Part shown: piece by piece, positions 43,546-52,195 of the stretch
Numbering within the stretch: position 1 is the first letter of the stretch
Layout of the letters: each line of letters begins with the position of its first letter
Assembly (NCBI RefSeq): GCF_028816475.1
Contig: NZ_CP118247.1
Coordinates: 372,001 to 436,000 of the forward strand
Reading direction: 5' to 3'
Source: Devosia rhodophyticola
Lineage (GTDB): Bacteria; Pseudomonadota; Alphaproteobacteria; Rhizobiales; Devosiaceae
DNA: 64,000 nt
Made by a program: the position numbers and the translations under genes
The notes under the pieces: model-generated
Databases searched by the model: none
Seen by the model: the letters and a program-made list of their open reading frames with translations, nothing else
Told to the model about the DNA's origin: nothing

Positions 43546-44498
43546 GCGGCAGGGTCCCAGCAACGGATCAGATGGGCATCGCCGACAAGTTCAGGCATGG
43601 TTTGCGGGCAGGCATCAACCATGGCATGGCAGCGAGGATGAAAGGTGCAACCGCTGGGGCGCTGCCCGGGAGGCGGCACCGTTCCGGGAATTGCAGGCAG
43701 TTCGGTTCCGGGGATGTTTGAGGCTGGAATAGTGCGCAGCAAGGCTTCGGTGTAGCGATGGCGAGGGCGGGCAAAAAGCTCGTCAGCTGCCGCCTGTTCA
43801 ACAATGCGCCCCCCATACATGACGGCGACCCGGTCGCAATATTGGGAGACAACGCCCAGATCATGTGTGATCAGCAAAACGGCCATGCCGGTTTCGCGCC
43901 GCAAATCATCGAGAAGATCGAGAATTTGGGCCTGCACGGTTACATCGAGCGCGGTGGTCGGCTCATCGGCAACGAGTAGTTTGGGGTCGCAGGCCAAGGC
44001 CATGGCGATCATCACCCGCTGACGTTGGCCGCCTGACATTTGATGCGGATAACGGATGAGCGCTGTTTCGGGCGTCGGGATACCCACCCGCCCCAGTAGT
44101 TCAAGCGCCCGGGCCATTGCCGCTTCCTGGGAGACGTCGCGGTGCAGAGTGACCACCTCGGCGATCTGGTCGCCGACAGTGAAAACAGGATTGAGCGAGG
44201 TCATCGGCTCCTGAAAGATCATGGCCACCTGCTCGCCGCGCAGCGCTTCGAGCGCGCGATCATCAAGTTTGAGCACATCGGCGCCGTCAAAGTTGATTTC
44301 ACCCCTGTCGATGTGCATCGGCGGCTCGGCCAACAGGCGCATGATGGAAAGCGCGGTAACGGACTTTCCGCAGCCCGATTCCCCGACCAGTCCCAGCATT
44401 TCGCCAGCGGCAATATCGAAGGAGACCCCCTCGATGACCGGACGGGACCCGACCGAGATGTGCAAATCCTTGATGCTCAGCAGCGCCGGGTCGGGCAT
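43542..44498 (-). CDS. peptide ABC transporter ATP-binding protein (DppD type)
   Basis: This 318-residue ATPase shows Walker A GLVGESGCGKSVTALSIMRL, Q-loop MIFQEPMTSLNPVFTVG, signature MSGGQRQRVMIAMALACDP, Walker B LLVADEPTTALDVT and the C-terminal CTFHPRCHAMVDAC. It is the first gene of the leftward operon ending in anmK. I placed the start at this ATG because TGGAG lies 6 bases upstream and the family begins here (MPDPALLSIKDLHI); an earlier frame adds 49 unrelated residues in the promoter region. Confidence 0.92.
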   Translation of the reverse strand: MPDPALLSIKDLHISVGSRPVIEGVSFDIAAGEMLGLVGESGCGKSVTALSIMRLLAEPPMHIDRGEINFDGADVLKLDDRALEALRGEQVAMIFQEPMTSLNPVFTVGDQIAEVVTLHRDVSQEAAMARALELLGRVGIPTPETALIRYPHQMSGGQRQRVMIAMALACDPKLLVADEPTTALDVTVQAQILDLLDDLRRETGMAVLLITHDLGVVSQYCDRVAVMYGGRIVEQAAADELFARPRHRYTEALLRTIPASNIPGTELPAIPGTVPPPGQRPSGCTFHPRCHAMVDACPQTMPELVGDAHLIRCWDPAA

Positions 44499-44605
44499 TT
44501 CGGCTCCAGATAGCTGTCTTGGACGGCCCTTCGCCTTTGGCGTGGCGGGACCAATGGTGTTGTCATCATGCAGAATTAGTACGTTTGGGCAGGCAAAGTC
44601 CATAC

Positions 44606-44624
44606 TGGTCTTATATTGGCCTGC
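44606..44624 (+). promoter_or_regulatory. shared 19-bp element, copy 1
   Basis: The sequence TGGTCTTATATTGGCCTGC lies about 108 bases from the leftward ATPase start. It matches the second copy, 146 bases to the right, at 18 of 19 positions, far beyond chance for a non-coding gap. It probably binds a transcription factor controlling the leftward operon. Confidence 0.6.
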
Positions 44625-44751
44625 AAATTTGCCGACGATGGCCAAACGGGGAACAGATCACGCGGACGCCTCAGCGCCTCAAATTTTGTAGAAGGTGCGC
44701 CAAGTGCTTGCACATATTGGGCCAGTGACATAGCGTAGATGCCACAAGGAT

Positions 44752-44770
44752 TGGTCTTAGATTGGCCTGC
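44752..44770 (+). promoter_or_regulatory. shared 19-bp element, copy 2
   Basis: TGGTCTTAGATTGGCCTGC lies 51 bases before the start of the peptide-binding protein gene. The core TTAGATTGG is identical to both elements before the sugar ABC operon at 32.45-32.48 kb. The ATTGG half-sequence repeats at 11-base spacing, one helical turn. Confidence 0.6.
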
Positions 44771-44821
44771 TTGCGCAATCAAATCGCCGCATGCCAGCAA
44801 ACCTGAAGTTCTGGAGGAAAC

Positions 44822-46321
44822 ATGTCACTCAAAAAACTCAGCGCCGCACTGCTCGCGACCAGCATTCTGGTTAGCTCTGCCTCAGCCGCCACGCTCAATA
44901 TCGCGATCGATTCATCCCCTGCGGGGCTCGATCCGCATCTGATCACGGCGTTCAACTCGGTGGTCATTGTTCAGGACAATATCTATGAGGGCCTGACGGC
45001 CATCGACAAAGATCAGGCCGTGGTGCCGGGTCTTGCCGAGTCGTGGGACATTTCTGACGATGGGCTGACTTATACGTTCAAGCTGCGGTCCGGCGTGACC
45101 TTCCATGACGGATCGGCCATGGATGCCGAGGATGTCGCCGCCTCGATCCGGCGGGTGCAGTCCGAAACCGTGGCATCGCCGCTCGCCAGCCGCGTAAGCC
45201 CGATCGTCGATATCAAGATCATTGACCCCACCACCGTTGCGCTGGTGCTTGATGCGCCATTTGCGCCGATCCTGTCCTCGCTGGCTGGCATCGCCATTGT
45301 TCCCGCCGAGATGGAAACAGACGTGGATGCCCTTCAGCAGACTCCCGACGGCACTGGGCCGTTCAAATTCGCTGAATGGCAGCCGAACGGCTTTATCAGC
45401 CTCGACAAAAACGAGGCATACTATCGCGAAGGCGAGCCGAAACTGGACGAAGTTGTGTTCAATTTCGTGCCGGAGGCGGCAACCCGTCAGGTCGGCATTA
45501 CCAGCGGTGAATATGATCTTTTGCCTGGCATTGATCCGGCCACAGCGCTGCAGCTGCAGGGGCAAGCGGGGGTGACGGTTCAGCAAACGCGAGACCTGTC
45601 CTATACGCTTTTGGGCATGAATGTCAGCCGCCCGCCCTTTGACAAACCAGAGGTGCGCGAAGCCATCAACATGCTGCTAAACCGGCAGGAAATCATTGAT
45701 GGAGCCCTGTTTGGTTCGGGCGTTCCGGCTGGGCCGCTGTCGCCTGCCCTAACCGAATGGGCGCTCGATCCGGGCACCTTTGGTTGCTACACCACCAATG
45801 TTGACGGGGCCAAGGCCCTGCTTGAGGAAGCAGGCGTCACAACACCAATCAAACTGACAATGAATGTGTTGCCGCGTCAGGATACACGCGACATCGCGCA
45901 GGTTATCCAGCAGGAATTGGCTGCCGGCGGCGTTGAGGTTGAACTGATCAATCAGGAAATCGGACAGTTCGTTCAGGACTGGCGCAATTCCAACTTTGAC
46001 ATGTTCGTATCGGCCAATGGCGGCAGCCCAGATCCTGATGGTTATTTCTATCGCACCTTCATCGGTGGCGGTTCGACTAATGTGTTCAAATATGACGACG
46101 CCGAAGTAGATAGCTGGCTCAATGAGGGTCGCGTTGAAACCGATCAGGCCGCCCGCAAGGCTATCTATGACAAACTGCAGACCAAACTGGCCTGCGAGGG
46201 TCCGGTTGCTCATATCGCCTATGGCACGCTCAACACAGCCGTCAGCGACAAGGTCAAAGGATTTGAAATCTACGCCAATGGCCGCTTGACCAGCCTCGTC
46301 AATGTAACTGTCGACGAATAA
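44822..46321 (+). CDS. peptide ABC transporter substrate-binding protein (family 5)
   Basis: The 499-residue lipid-free periplasmic protein has a signal peptide (LSAALLATSILVSSASAA) and the family 5 start LNIAIDSSPAGLDPHLIT, followed by NIYEGLTAID, SWDISDDGLTYTFKLR and VTFHDGSAMDAEDV. It captures short peptides for the DppB/DppC-like permeases downstream. With AnmK, the serine hydrolase and a dipeptide epimerase in the same divergent unit, murein-derived peptides (such as L-Ala-D-Glu or tripeptide) are the likely ligands. GGAGG lies 5 bases before the ATG. A 12-bp hairpin follows. Confidence 0.92.
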   Translation: MSLKKLSAALLATSILVSSASAATLNIAIDSSPAGLDPHLITAFNSVVIVQDNIYEGLTAIDKDQAVVPGLAESWDISDDGLTYTFKLRSGVTFHDGSAMDAEDVAASIRRVQSETVASPLASRVSPIVDIKIIDPTTVALVLDAPFAPILSSLAGIAIVPAEMETDVDALQQTPDGTGPFKFAEWQPNGFISLDKNEAYYREGEPKLDEVVFNFVPEAATRQVGITSGEYDLLPGIDPATALQLQGQAGVTVQQTRDLSYTLLGMNVSRPPFDKPEVREAINMLLNRQEIIDGALFGSGVPAGPLSPALTEWALDPGTFGCYTTNVDGAKALLEEAGVTTPIKLTMNVLPRQDTRDIAQVIQQELAAGGVEVELINQEIGQFVQDWRNSNFDMFVSANGGSPDPDGYFYRTFIGGGSTNVFKYDDAEVDSWLNEGRVETDQAARKAIYDKLQTKLACEGPVAHIAYGTLNTAVSDKVKGFEIYANGRLTSLVNVTVDE

Positions 46322-46328
46322 TTGTTGC

Positions 46329-46355
46329 CGGTGCGTCGCCTATGGTGACGCACCG
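46329..46355 (+). promoter_or_regulatory. intra-operon hairpin after the peptide-binding protein gene
   Basis: CGGTGCGTCGCC pairs with GGTGACGCACCG (one G-T wobble) around a 3-base loop, directly followed by TATTTCCT. It resembles a leaky terminator or mRNA stabiliser and, like the hairpin after the sugar-binding protein gene, separates binding protein from permeases. Confidence 0.6.
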
Positions 46356-46396
46356 TATTTCCTGCGGTTCACCCCGCCCGTCTTGCGGATAGATCC

Positions 46397-47347
46397 ATGT
46401 CCCAGCGCTATTTGCTGAGCCGCTTCATTGACCTGCTGGTCGTGCTGTTTGGCGTATCAATCATTGTATTCCTGATGATCCGCCTGATCCCCGGCGATGC
46501 CGTGGCGATCATGCTGGGCGCCAATACTGAAATCACGCCCGATCGCATTGCCGAACTCAAGTCACGTATCGGGTTGGACCAGCCGATGGTGATCCAGTAC
46601 GGTCGCTGGATCTGGGGCGCCGTTCAAGGAGACCTGGGCACCTCGATCTGGACGGGACGGCCAGTTTTGCAGGAGATTGGCGCCAATATCTGGCCAACGG
46701 TTGAGCTGACCCTGTTGTCAGTGCTGGTTGGGGCGGGACTGTCCATTCCGCTGGGCGCTTTTATGGCCGAAGCGCGAGGCAAGGGCGCGGAAGTCGCTGT
46801 GCGGATTGGTGCGATTGCAGGGCTGACCATTCCCTCGTTCTGGCTGGGGATCGTGTCGATCTTCTTTGTGGCCAAGTTTCTGCCCGGCGTTCAGGCGCTC
46901 GGCTATGTTCCATTTACGGAAGACCCGTTGGGCAATCTGCAACGCATGATCCTGCCCGTCATTGCCCTGTCGCTGCCAATGCTGGCCAACCTGTCGCGGC
47001 TGGTGCGCTCGGCAATGCTGGATGCATTGAGTCAGGATTACATCCGAACGGCCAAGGCCAAGGGCGCGAACCGGCGGCGCATCATTTATAAGCATGCCCT
47101 GCGCAATGCGCTCATTCCCTTCATCACCAGTGTCGGGGTTTCGGCGGGTTATCTGTTGGGCGGTGCCATCGTCATCGAGCAGGTCTTTGCCATTCCCGGT
47201 CTCGGAAGGCTGGTGCTGGGGGCCATTGCGGAGCGGAATTATCCTTTGGTACAAGCCACTATTCTAGTGATGACCACGGCGTTTGTGCTAGTCAATTTTC
47301 TCGTCGACATGCTCTATGCCGTGATTGACCCACGGGTGTCGCGTTGA
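46397..47347 (+). CDS. peptide ABC transporter permease (DppB type)
   Basis: This 316-residue protein has six membrane helices, the DppB N-terminal signature (VLFGVSIIVFLMIRLIPGDA), a periplasmic segment with ARIGLDQP-like RIGLDQPMVIQYGRW and the coupling loop ALSQDYIRTAKAKGANRRRI. It forms a heterodimeric channel with the DppC-type permease encoded next; the genes overlap by TTGA. The motif-to-length match with the family is good. Confidence 0.92.
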   Translation: MSQRYLLSRFIDLLVVLFGVSIIVFLMIRLIPGDAVAIMLGANTEITPDRIAELKSRIGLDQPMVIQYGRWIWGAVQGDLGTSIWTGRPVLQEIGANIWPTVELTLLSVLVGAGLSIPLGAFMAEARGKGAEVAVRIGAIAGLTIPSFWLGIVSIFFVAKFLPGVQALGYVPFTEDPLGNLQRMILPVIALSLPMLANLSRLVRSAMLDALSQDYIRTAKAKGANRRRIIYKHALRNALIPFITSVGVSAGYLLGGAIVIEQVFAIPGLGRLVLGAIAERNYPLVQATILVMTTAFVLVNFLVDMLYAVIDPRVSR

Positions 47348-48171
47348 TCAATTTTGCGCGCCAGAACAAACTCTTGAGCTTTGCCGTCATCTTTGTCGCC
47401 CTGCAGGTCTTGTTGGCGCTGTTCGCGCCGGTTTTGGGGCTGCAAGACCCCTATGCCCAGATCATGGTGCAACGGCTCAAGGGCCCGAACGTTGCTAACT
47501 GGCTGGGCACTGACCAATTGGGCCGCGATATTCTTTCGCGCATTATTTATGGCTACCGCACCTCGCTCCTCACTTGCGTGACGGCAGTCGTGCTTTCGCT
47601 GCTGGCCGGGGGCACGCTGGGGATGCTGGCCGCCTATTATCGCGGCTGGTTTGACCGGATCGTCATGCGGCTCATGGACGTTTTGTTTGCCTTTCCCATA
47701 CTGCTGCTGGCCATCGCCGTGATTGCGGTGCTGGGCCCCAGCATTTGGGGCGCCGCTATTGCCATTGCCATTGTTTACACGCCGATATTTGCCCGATTGC
47801 TGCGCGGCCCGGCGCTGGTGATCTGCGAAAGCGAATATGTCACGGGGGCCAAGGCGATCGGCGCAGGCGACATGCGGATCATTTTTTTGCACCTGTTACC
47901 CAATCTGGCTTCTGTGGTGCTGGTGCAAACAAGCCTTTTGCTGTCGGCTGCCATTCTGGTGGAAGCCTCCCTGTCGTTTCTGGGTCTGGGGGCACAACCA
48001 CCGACGCCGTCGCTGGGCTTGATGCTTTCGGAAGGGCGCAATTTTCTGTTGCTGGCGCCGTGGCCGGCGATATTTGCAGGTTTCGCCATCCTATTTTTGT
48101 CATTTGGTTTCAATCTTTTAGGCGATGCGCTTCGCGACACGCTTGACCCGCGATTGCGCAAAGAGAGCTAA
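47344..48171 (+). CDS. peptide ABC transporter permease (DppC type)
   Basis: The 275-residue partner permease has LGTDQLGRDILSRIIYGYRT, the hallmark of DppC/OppC proteins, then AALLRG-type coupling loop CESEYVTGAKAIGAGDMRI and LSFLGLGAQPPTPSLGLMLS. The start is TTG overlapping the DppB stop (TTGA); the next Met would remove the first helix, so TTG is almost certain. It is three bases upstream of the epimerase gene. Confidence 0.92.
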   Translation: MINFARQNKLLSFAVIFVALQVLLALFAPVLGLQDPYAQIMVQRLKGPNVANWLGTDQLGRDILSRIIYGYRTSLLTCVTAVVLSLLAGGTLGMLAAYYRGWFDRIVMRLMDVLFAFPILLLAIAVIAVLGPSIWGAAIAIAIVYTPIFARLLRGPALVICESEYVTGAKAIGAGDMRIIFLHLLPNLASVVLVQTSLLLSAAILVEASLSFLGLGAQPPTPSLGLMLSEGRNFLLLAPWPAIFAGFAILFLSFGFNLLGDALRDTLDPRLRKES

Positions 48172-48174
48172 ATC

Positions 48175-49170
48175 ATGTCGGGCACAGCGCTCGCCGTTTT
48201 TGCCGAGCGATTTCCAATCGCGGGTGGATTCACCATCTCCCGCGGCAGCAAGACCGAAGCCGAAGTGGTGACGGTTCAACTATCCCAGGATGGCAAAACC
48301 GGTTGGGGCGAATGTGTCCCTTATGCCCGATATGGGGAGCGCATTGATCAGACCATCGGGGCTATTACTGCGCTCGAAATGGAAATTGCCGGAGGACTGA
48401 CACGGCTGCAACTGCAATCGAGATTGCCACCGGGCGCGGCGCGCAATGGGCTCGATTGTGCCATGTGGGACCTTGAAGCCAAACTGGCAGGTCGCAGCGT
48501 TGCGGATCTCTTGGGACGTTCCACTCCGGCTGAAATCGTCACCGCTTTTACGATCAGCCTTGATACGCCCCAACGCATGGCAGCGGCGGCAGCCAAAGCT
48601 GAACAATGGTCGCTGCTCAAGCTCAAACTGGGCGGTGAAGGCGATATCGAACGGCTTATGGCGGTTCGTCGCGCCGTGCCAAACAAGCGGATAATCGTTG
48701 ACGCCAACGAGGCATGGTCCGCGCATAATCTGCCTGAAAATCTCGACGCCTGCCAGCGCACCAGGATCGAACTCGTAGAACAGCCTCTGCCTGCCGATCA
48801 GGATCAGATACTGGCTGATATTGTTTCGCCGGTGGCAATCTGCGCCGATGAAAGCGCCCATGTCGGATCGGGACTGGCTCGTATCGAGGCGCGTTACCAG
48901 GCGATCAATATCAAACTGGACAAGACCGGTGGGCTCACCGAAGCCTTAGCTTTGATGGCAGTGGCGCGGGGCCAGGGCATGAAGGTCATGCTCGGCTGTA
49001 TGGTATGCACCTCCCTGTCGATAGAACCGCTCACCCTGCTCGCCGCAGATGCCGACTGGTGCGATCTGGATGGGCCGTTCCTTTTGGAACGTGACCGCCC
49101 CGGCGGCTTTGATTGCGTTGACGGCAGATTGGTCGTGGATAGTGGCAAATTGTGGGGCATTTCGAGCTAA
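48175..49170 (+). CDS. dipeptide epimerase, L-Ala-D/L-Glu epimerase-like (enolase superfamily)
   Basis: This 331-residue (beta/alpha)7-beta barrel enzyme has the enolase-superfamily residues of dipeptide epimerases: the first catalytic Lys in LLKLKLGGEGDIE, metal ligands in VDANEAWS, ELVEQPLPADQD and ICADESAH, and the second Lys in INIKLDKTGGL. The pair of Lys on opposite barrel sides supports 1,1-proton transfer at the C-alpha of the second residue. L-Ala-D-Glu from murein would become L-Ala-L-Glu for ordinary peptidases. It closes the peptide transporter operon, consistent with murein tripeptide use. Confidence 0.88.
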   Translation: MSGTALAVFAERFPIAGGFTISRGSKTEAEVVTVQLSQDGKTGWGECVPYARYGERIDQTIGAITALEMEIAGGLTRLQLQSRLPPGAARNGLDCAMWDLEAKLAGRSVADLLGRSTPAEIVTAFTISLDTPQRMAAAAAKAEQWSLLKLKLGGEGDIERLMAVRRAVPNKRIIVDANEAWSAHNLPENLDACQRTRIELVEQPLPADQDQILADIVSPVAICADESAHVGSGLARIEARYQAINIKLDKTGGLTEALALMAVARGQGMKVMLGCMVCTSLSIEPLTLLAADADWCDLDGPFLLERDRPGGFDCVDGRLVVDSGKLWGISS

Positions 49171-49215
49171 TCTGAGGCCTCGAGGATGCCCTATGAAAGA
49201 ACATTGCACAGGGGC

Positions 49216-49249
49216 TTGACCTTCCCACCATTGGAAGCCCCACATTAAG
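49216..49249 (+). promoter_or_regulatory. CueR/MerR-type promoter-operator of the copper ATPase gene
   Basis: TTGACC (-35) runs into the dyad CTTCC-N7-GGAAG (centre near 49229), the same layout as CueR-controlled copA promoters. A long spacer separates it from an AT-rich CATTAA that could serve as -10. It ends about 35 bases before the ATPase start. No cueR-like gene lies in the window, so the regulator would be encoded elsewhere. Confidence 0.65.
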
Positions 49250-49282
49250 GTCCACACGATATTTTTCTGTTGGGAGCCCGAA

Positions 49283-51631
49283 ATGAGCGAGCACAGCCAT
49301 TCTCATGACCACCATAATTCAGACCACGGCGACGCCGCCGAAATGGAGCGCGATCCTGTTTGCGGCATGAAGGTCGACCCGACCGCTGGAAAGCCCAGGG
49401 TGGAGCATGAGGGCCACACCTATCACTTTTGCTCCAAAGGATGCGCGACCAAATTTGAGGCGGCACCACAGGATTATCTGGGGGAGCGGAAAAAGCCCAA
49501 GGCCATGCCAAAGGGCACGCAATACACCTGCCCCATGCATCCCGAAATTATCAAGGATGAGCCGGGCGACTGCCCGATTTGTGGCATGTCGCTGGAACCA
49601 ATGGGTGTTCCTGCCGAAGACGCCGGGCCAAATCCTGAACTTGTTGATTTTACCCGGCGCTTCTGGATCAGCGCTGCAATGTCCATTCCGCTGTTGATTC
49701 TGACGATGGGCCCGATGATCGGCCTGCCGATCCGGCAATGGATCGGCGAGAACACGGCGATTTGGGCGGAGTTTATACTGGCCACGCCCGTCGTTCTGTG
49801 GGCGGCGCTACCGTTCTTCAAGCGGGCATGGAATTCAGTGCTCAATCGCAGCCCCAATATGTGGACGCTGATTGGTTTGGGGGTCAGCGCCGCCTATTGT
49901 TACAGCGTGGTCGCCACGTTCTTTCCAGGCCTGTTCCCTGATTCATTTCGGGGTCATGGCGGCGCGGTCGGTGTGTACTTTGAAGCGGCCGCGGTGATCG
50001 TGGCACTGGTGTTTCTGGGGCAAGTGTTGGAATTACGGGCCCGTGAACGGACCGGTTCAGCAATCCGCGCGCTACTCGATCTGGCCCCCAAGACGGCGCG
50101 GCGCATCGGCAAGGACGGGGATGAACAGGATGTGCCGCTGGAGGAAGTCGAAACGGGCGATCGGTTGCGTGTTCGGCCCGGTGACAGTGTGCCGGTCGAT
50201 GGCACCGTCACCGAGGGACGCTCCTCGATTGATGAATCCATGTTGTCCGGCGAGCCGCTTCCCATTGAAAAAACTGAAGGGGATAAAGTCACGGGCGGGA
50301 CGCTCAATCAGACTGGATCGCTGATTATCAAAGCGGAAAAAGTGGGGGCGGATACGATGCTGTCCCAGATCGTGGAGATGGTCGCCAAGGCCCAGCGCTC
50401 GCGGGCGCCTATTCAGGGGTTAGCCGACCGAGTGGCCTCCTATTTCGTTCCAACCGTGGTTGCCGTCGCCATTATTTCCTTTGTAGTCTGGGCTATTTTT
50501 GGGCCGGAACCCGCCATGACCTATGCGATTGTTTCGGCAGTCTCGGTTCTGATCATTGCCTGTCCCTGTGCGCTTGGCCTGGCAACGCCAATGTCGATCA
50601 TGACCGCGACCGGGCGTGGTGCCCATGCCGGGGTGCTGATCAAGGATGCGGCAGCGCTCGAGCGTTTTGCCAAAGTTGATACGCTGATCGTGGACAAGAC
50701 CGGCACCTTGACCGAGGGAAAGCCGCAACTGACCGACGTCATTGCTATATCGGGCTTTGAGGAGACTGACATATTGGCGCTGGCAGCCAGTCTGGAGCGC
50801 GGTTCCGAGCATCCGCTGGCAGAGGCTATCGTCAATGGCGCCAAGGAGCGCGGTGCGGTTCTGGTCGATGCCGTCGACTTCGATGCGATCACCGGCAAAG
50901 GCGTCGTGGGTCGGGTTGAGGGCAAGGCCATTGCTCTGGGCAACAAGGCGATGCTGGCCGAACAGGGTGTATCGAGCGACGCACTGCAGGCCCAGGCAGA
51001 TCAACTGGCCGAGGATGGCAAGACCGCCATGTTCGTCCTTGTCGAGGGCAAGTTGGCAGGCATTGTTGCGGTTGCGGATAAGATCAAGCCGACGACCGTT
51101 GAAGCGATCCGCCAACTGCATGAAACCGGGCTAAAGATCATCATGGCAACCGGGGACAATGAGCGCACGGCGCGTGCAGTCGCGTCCCAACTTGGCATCG
51201 ATGAAGTGCGGGCTGAGGTTTTGCCCGCCGATAAGCAGAAACTGGTGGAAGAACTTCGGGCCAAGGGTGCCATCGTTGCGATGGCGGGTGACGGGGTCAA
51301 CGATGCGCCGGCTCTGGCGGCGGCTGATGTCGGGATTGCCATGGGCACCGGCGCCGATGTGGCAGTTGAAAGCGCGGGCATAACATTGCTCAAGGGCGAT
51401 TTGACCGGGATTGCGCGGGCAAGAACCCTATCGCAGGCGACGATCCGCAACATCAAGGAAAATCTGTTTTTCGCCTTTGTTTACAATATCGTGGGCGTGC
51501 CTATTGCAGCAGGGATTCTGTTTCCGATGTTCGGATTATTGTTGTCGCCAATGATTGCGGCGGCGGCGATGAGCCTGAGTTCGGTTTCAGTCATCACCAA
51601 CGCCTTGCGGCTGCGCAATCTCAAAATTTGA
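49283..51631 (+). CDS. copA: copper-translocating P1B-type ATPase with YHS and HMBD domains
   Basis: The 782-residue pump starts with a His-rich tail, then a YHS domain ([17 protein letters not shown], residues 25-65) and a heavy-metal-binding domain ([19 protein letters not shown], residues 75-105), instead of the usual CxxC HMA domain. About eight membrane helices follow, with the metal-site motif [12 protein letters not shown], the phosphorylation site [19 protein letters not shown] in the nucleotide domain and [13 protein letters not shown] with these N-domains points to Cu+ export from the cytosol. GGGAG precedes the ATG. Copper induction through the operator upstream is likely. The gene stands alone, facing a DUF302 gene. 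Confidence 0.92.
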   Translation: MSEHSHSHDHHNSDHGDAAEMERDPVCGMKVDPTAGKPRVEHEGHTYHFCSKGCATKFEAAPQDYLGERKKPKAMPKGTQYTCPMHPEIIKDEPGDCPICGMSLEPMGVPAEDAGPNPELVDFTRRFWISAAMSIPLLILTMGPMIGLPIRQWIGENTAIWAEFILATPVVLWAALPFFKRAWNSVLNRSPNMWTLIGLGVSAAYCYSVVATFFPGLFPDSFRGHGGAVGVYFEAAAVIVALVFLGQVLELRARERTGSAIRALLDLAPKTARRIGKDGDEQDVPLEEVETGDRLRVRPGDSVPVDGTVTEGRSSIDESMLSGEPLPIEKTEGDKVTGGTLNQTGSLIIKAEKVGADTMLSQIVEMVAKAQRSRAPIQGLADRVASYFVPTVVAVAIISFVVWAIFGPEPAMTYAIVSAVSVLIIACPCALGLATPMSIMTATGRGAHAGVLIKDAAALERFAKVDTLIVDKTGTLTEGKPQLTDVIAISGFEETDILALAASLERGSEHPLAEAIVNGAKERGAVLVDAVDFDAITGKGVVGRVEGKAIALGNKAMLAEQGVSSDALQAQADQLAEDGKTAMFVLVEGKLAGIVAVADKIKPTTVEAIRQLHETGLKIIMATGDNERTARAVASQLGIDEVRAEVLPADKQKLVEELRAKGAIVAMAGDGVNDAPALAAADVGIAMGTGADVAVESAGITLLKGDLTGIARARTLSQATIRNIKENLFFAFVYNIVGVPIAAGILFPMFGLLLSPMIAAAAMSLSSVSVITNALRLRNLKI

Positions 51632-51662
51632 GGGTGCGCAACCGAGGCATTGGCCGTCGCGG

Positions 51663-52106
51663 CTATTGGGTCGCGGCGGTTGTTAGTTTGTCCAATGCCC
51701 CGGTCATGGCGGCAAATGCGTCATCAGCGCCTTCGATGGCGTAGCGGGCCTTGAGGGCGGCGGGGTCTTCGTAGCCGAGTTGAGTGGCATCATTTTCTGA
51801 CCAGACCAGAACGCGCAAGGGGAGATCCAGACCGGCGCGGCGGTCGGCCTTGATGATCGGGGTGCCGATCTTGGGATTGCCGAAGATGACCAACACTGTG
51901 GGGGATAAGTCATCGCCGACGGCTTTGGCGCCTGCGGCATGATCGACTTTAGCGAAAACCGTTGCCCCTGCCCCCTCGACGGCGGCAACCAATTTTTCGA
52001 CGGTTTCATCGACAGTTGAGGGGCTGGATTTGACGATCCATTCCTGGGCGAAGGCTGGGGAAGCCAGCATCAACAGGACTGTTATGCTGGTGATCAAGAA
52101 TTTCAT
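51663..52106 (-). CDS. periplasmic DUF302 protein
   Basis: This 147-residue secreted protein has a signal peptide (LITSITVLLMLASPAFAQ) and a mature DUF302 domain (WIVKSSPSTVDETVEKLVAA, VLVIFGNPKIGTPI, LPLRVLVWSENDATQLGYED). DUF302 proteins are of unknown function and often occur near metal or redox genes; the copper ATPase converges on it here. I chose the ATG with GGAG 9 bases upstream and the signal peptide right after it; a GTG/ATG further upstream is less likely. Confidence 0.85.
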   Translation of the reverse strand: MKFLITSITVLLMLASPAFAQEWIVKSSPSTVDETVEKLVAAVEGAGATVFAKVDHAAGAKAVGDDLSPTVLVIFGNPKIGTPIIKADRRAGLDLPLRVLVWSENDATQLGYEDPAALKARYAIEGADDAFAAMTGALDKLTTAATQ

Positions 52107-52195
52107 GACGCATTTCTCCGGCTTTGAAACCAATAGTGGCGAGTAGGAACCCTGCGGGAAGCCGAGGGTTCAATCACCATGGCGTGATGGGGCGA

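Larger units (their letters stand above)
44499..44821. other. divergent promoter region of the peptide ABC operons
   Basis: A 323-base gap between the leftward ATPase operon and the rightward binding-protein operon. It holds two near-identical 19-bp elements listed separately, and a TTGCAC-N17-TAGCGT arrangement (from about 44699) that could be a rightward promoter, though the match is weak. I see no gene. Confidence 0.5.
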
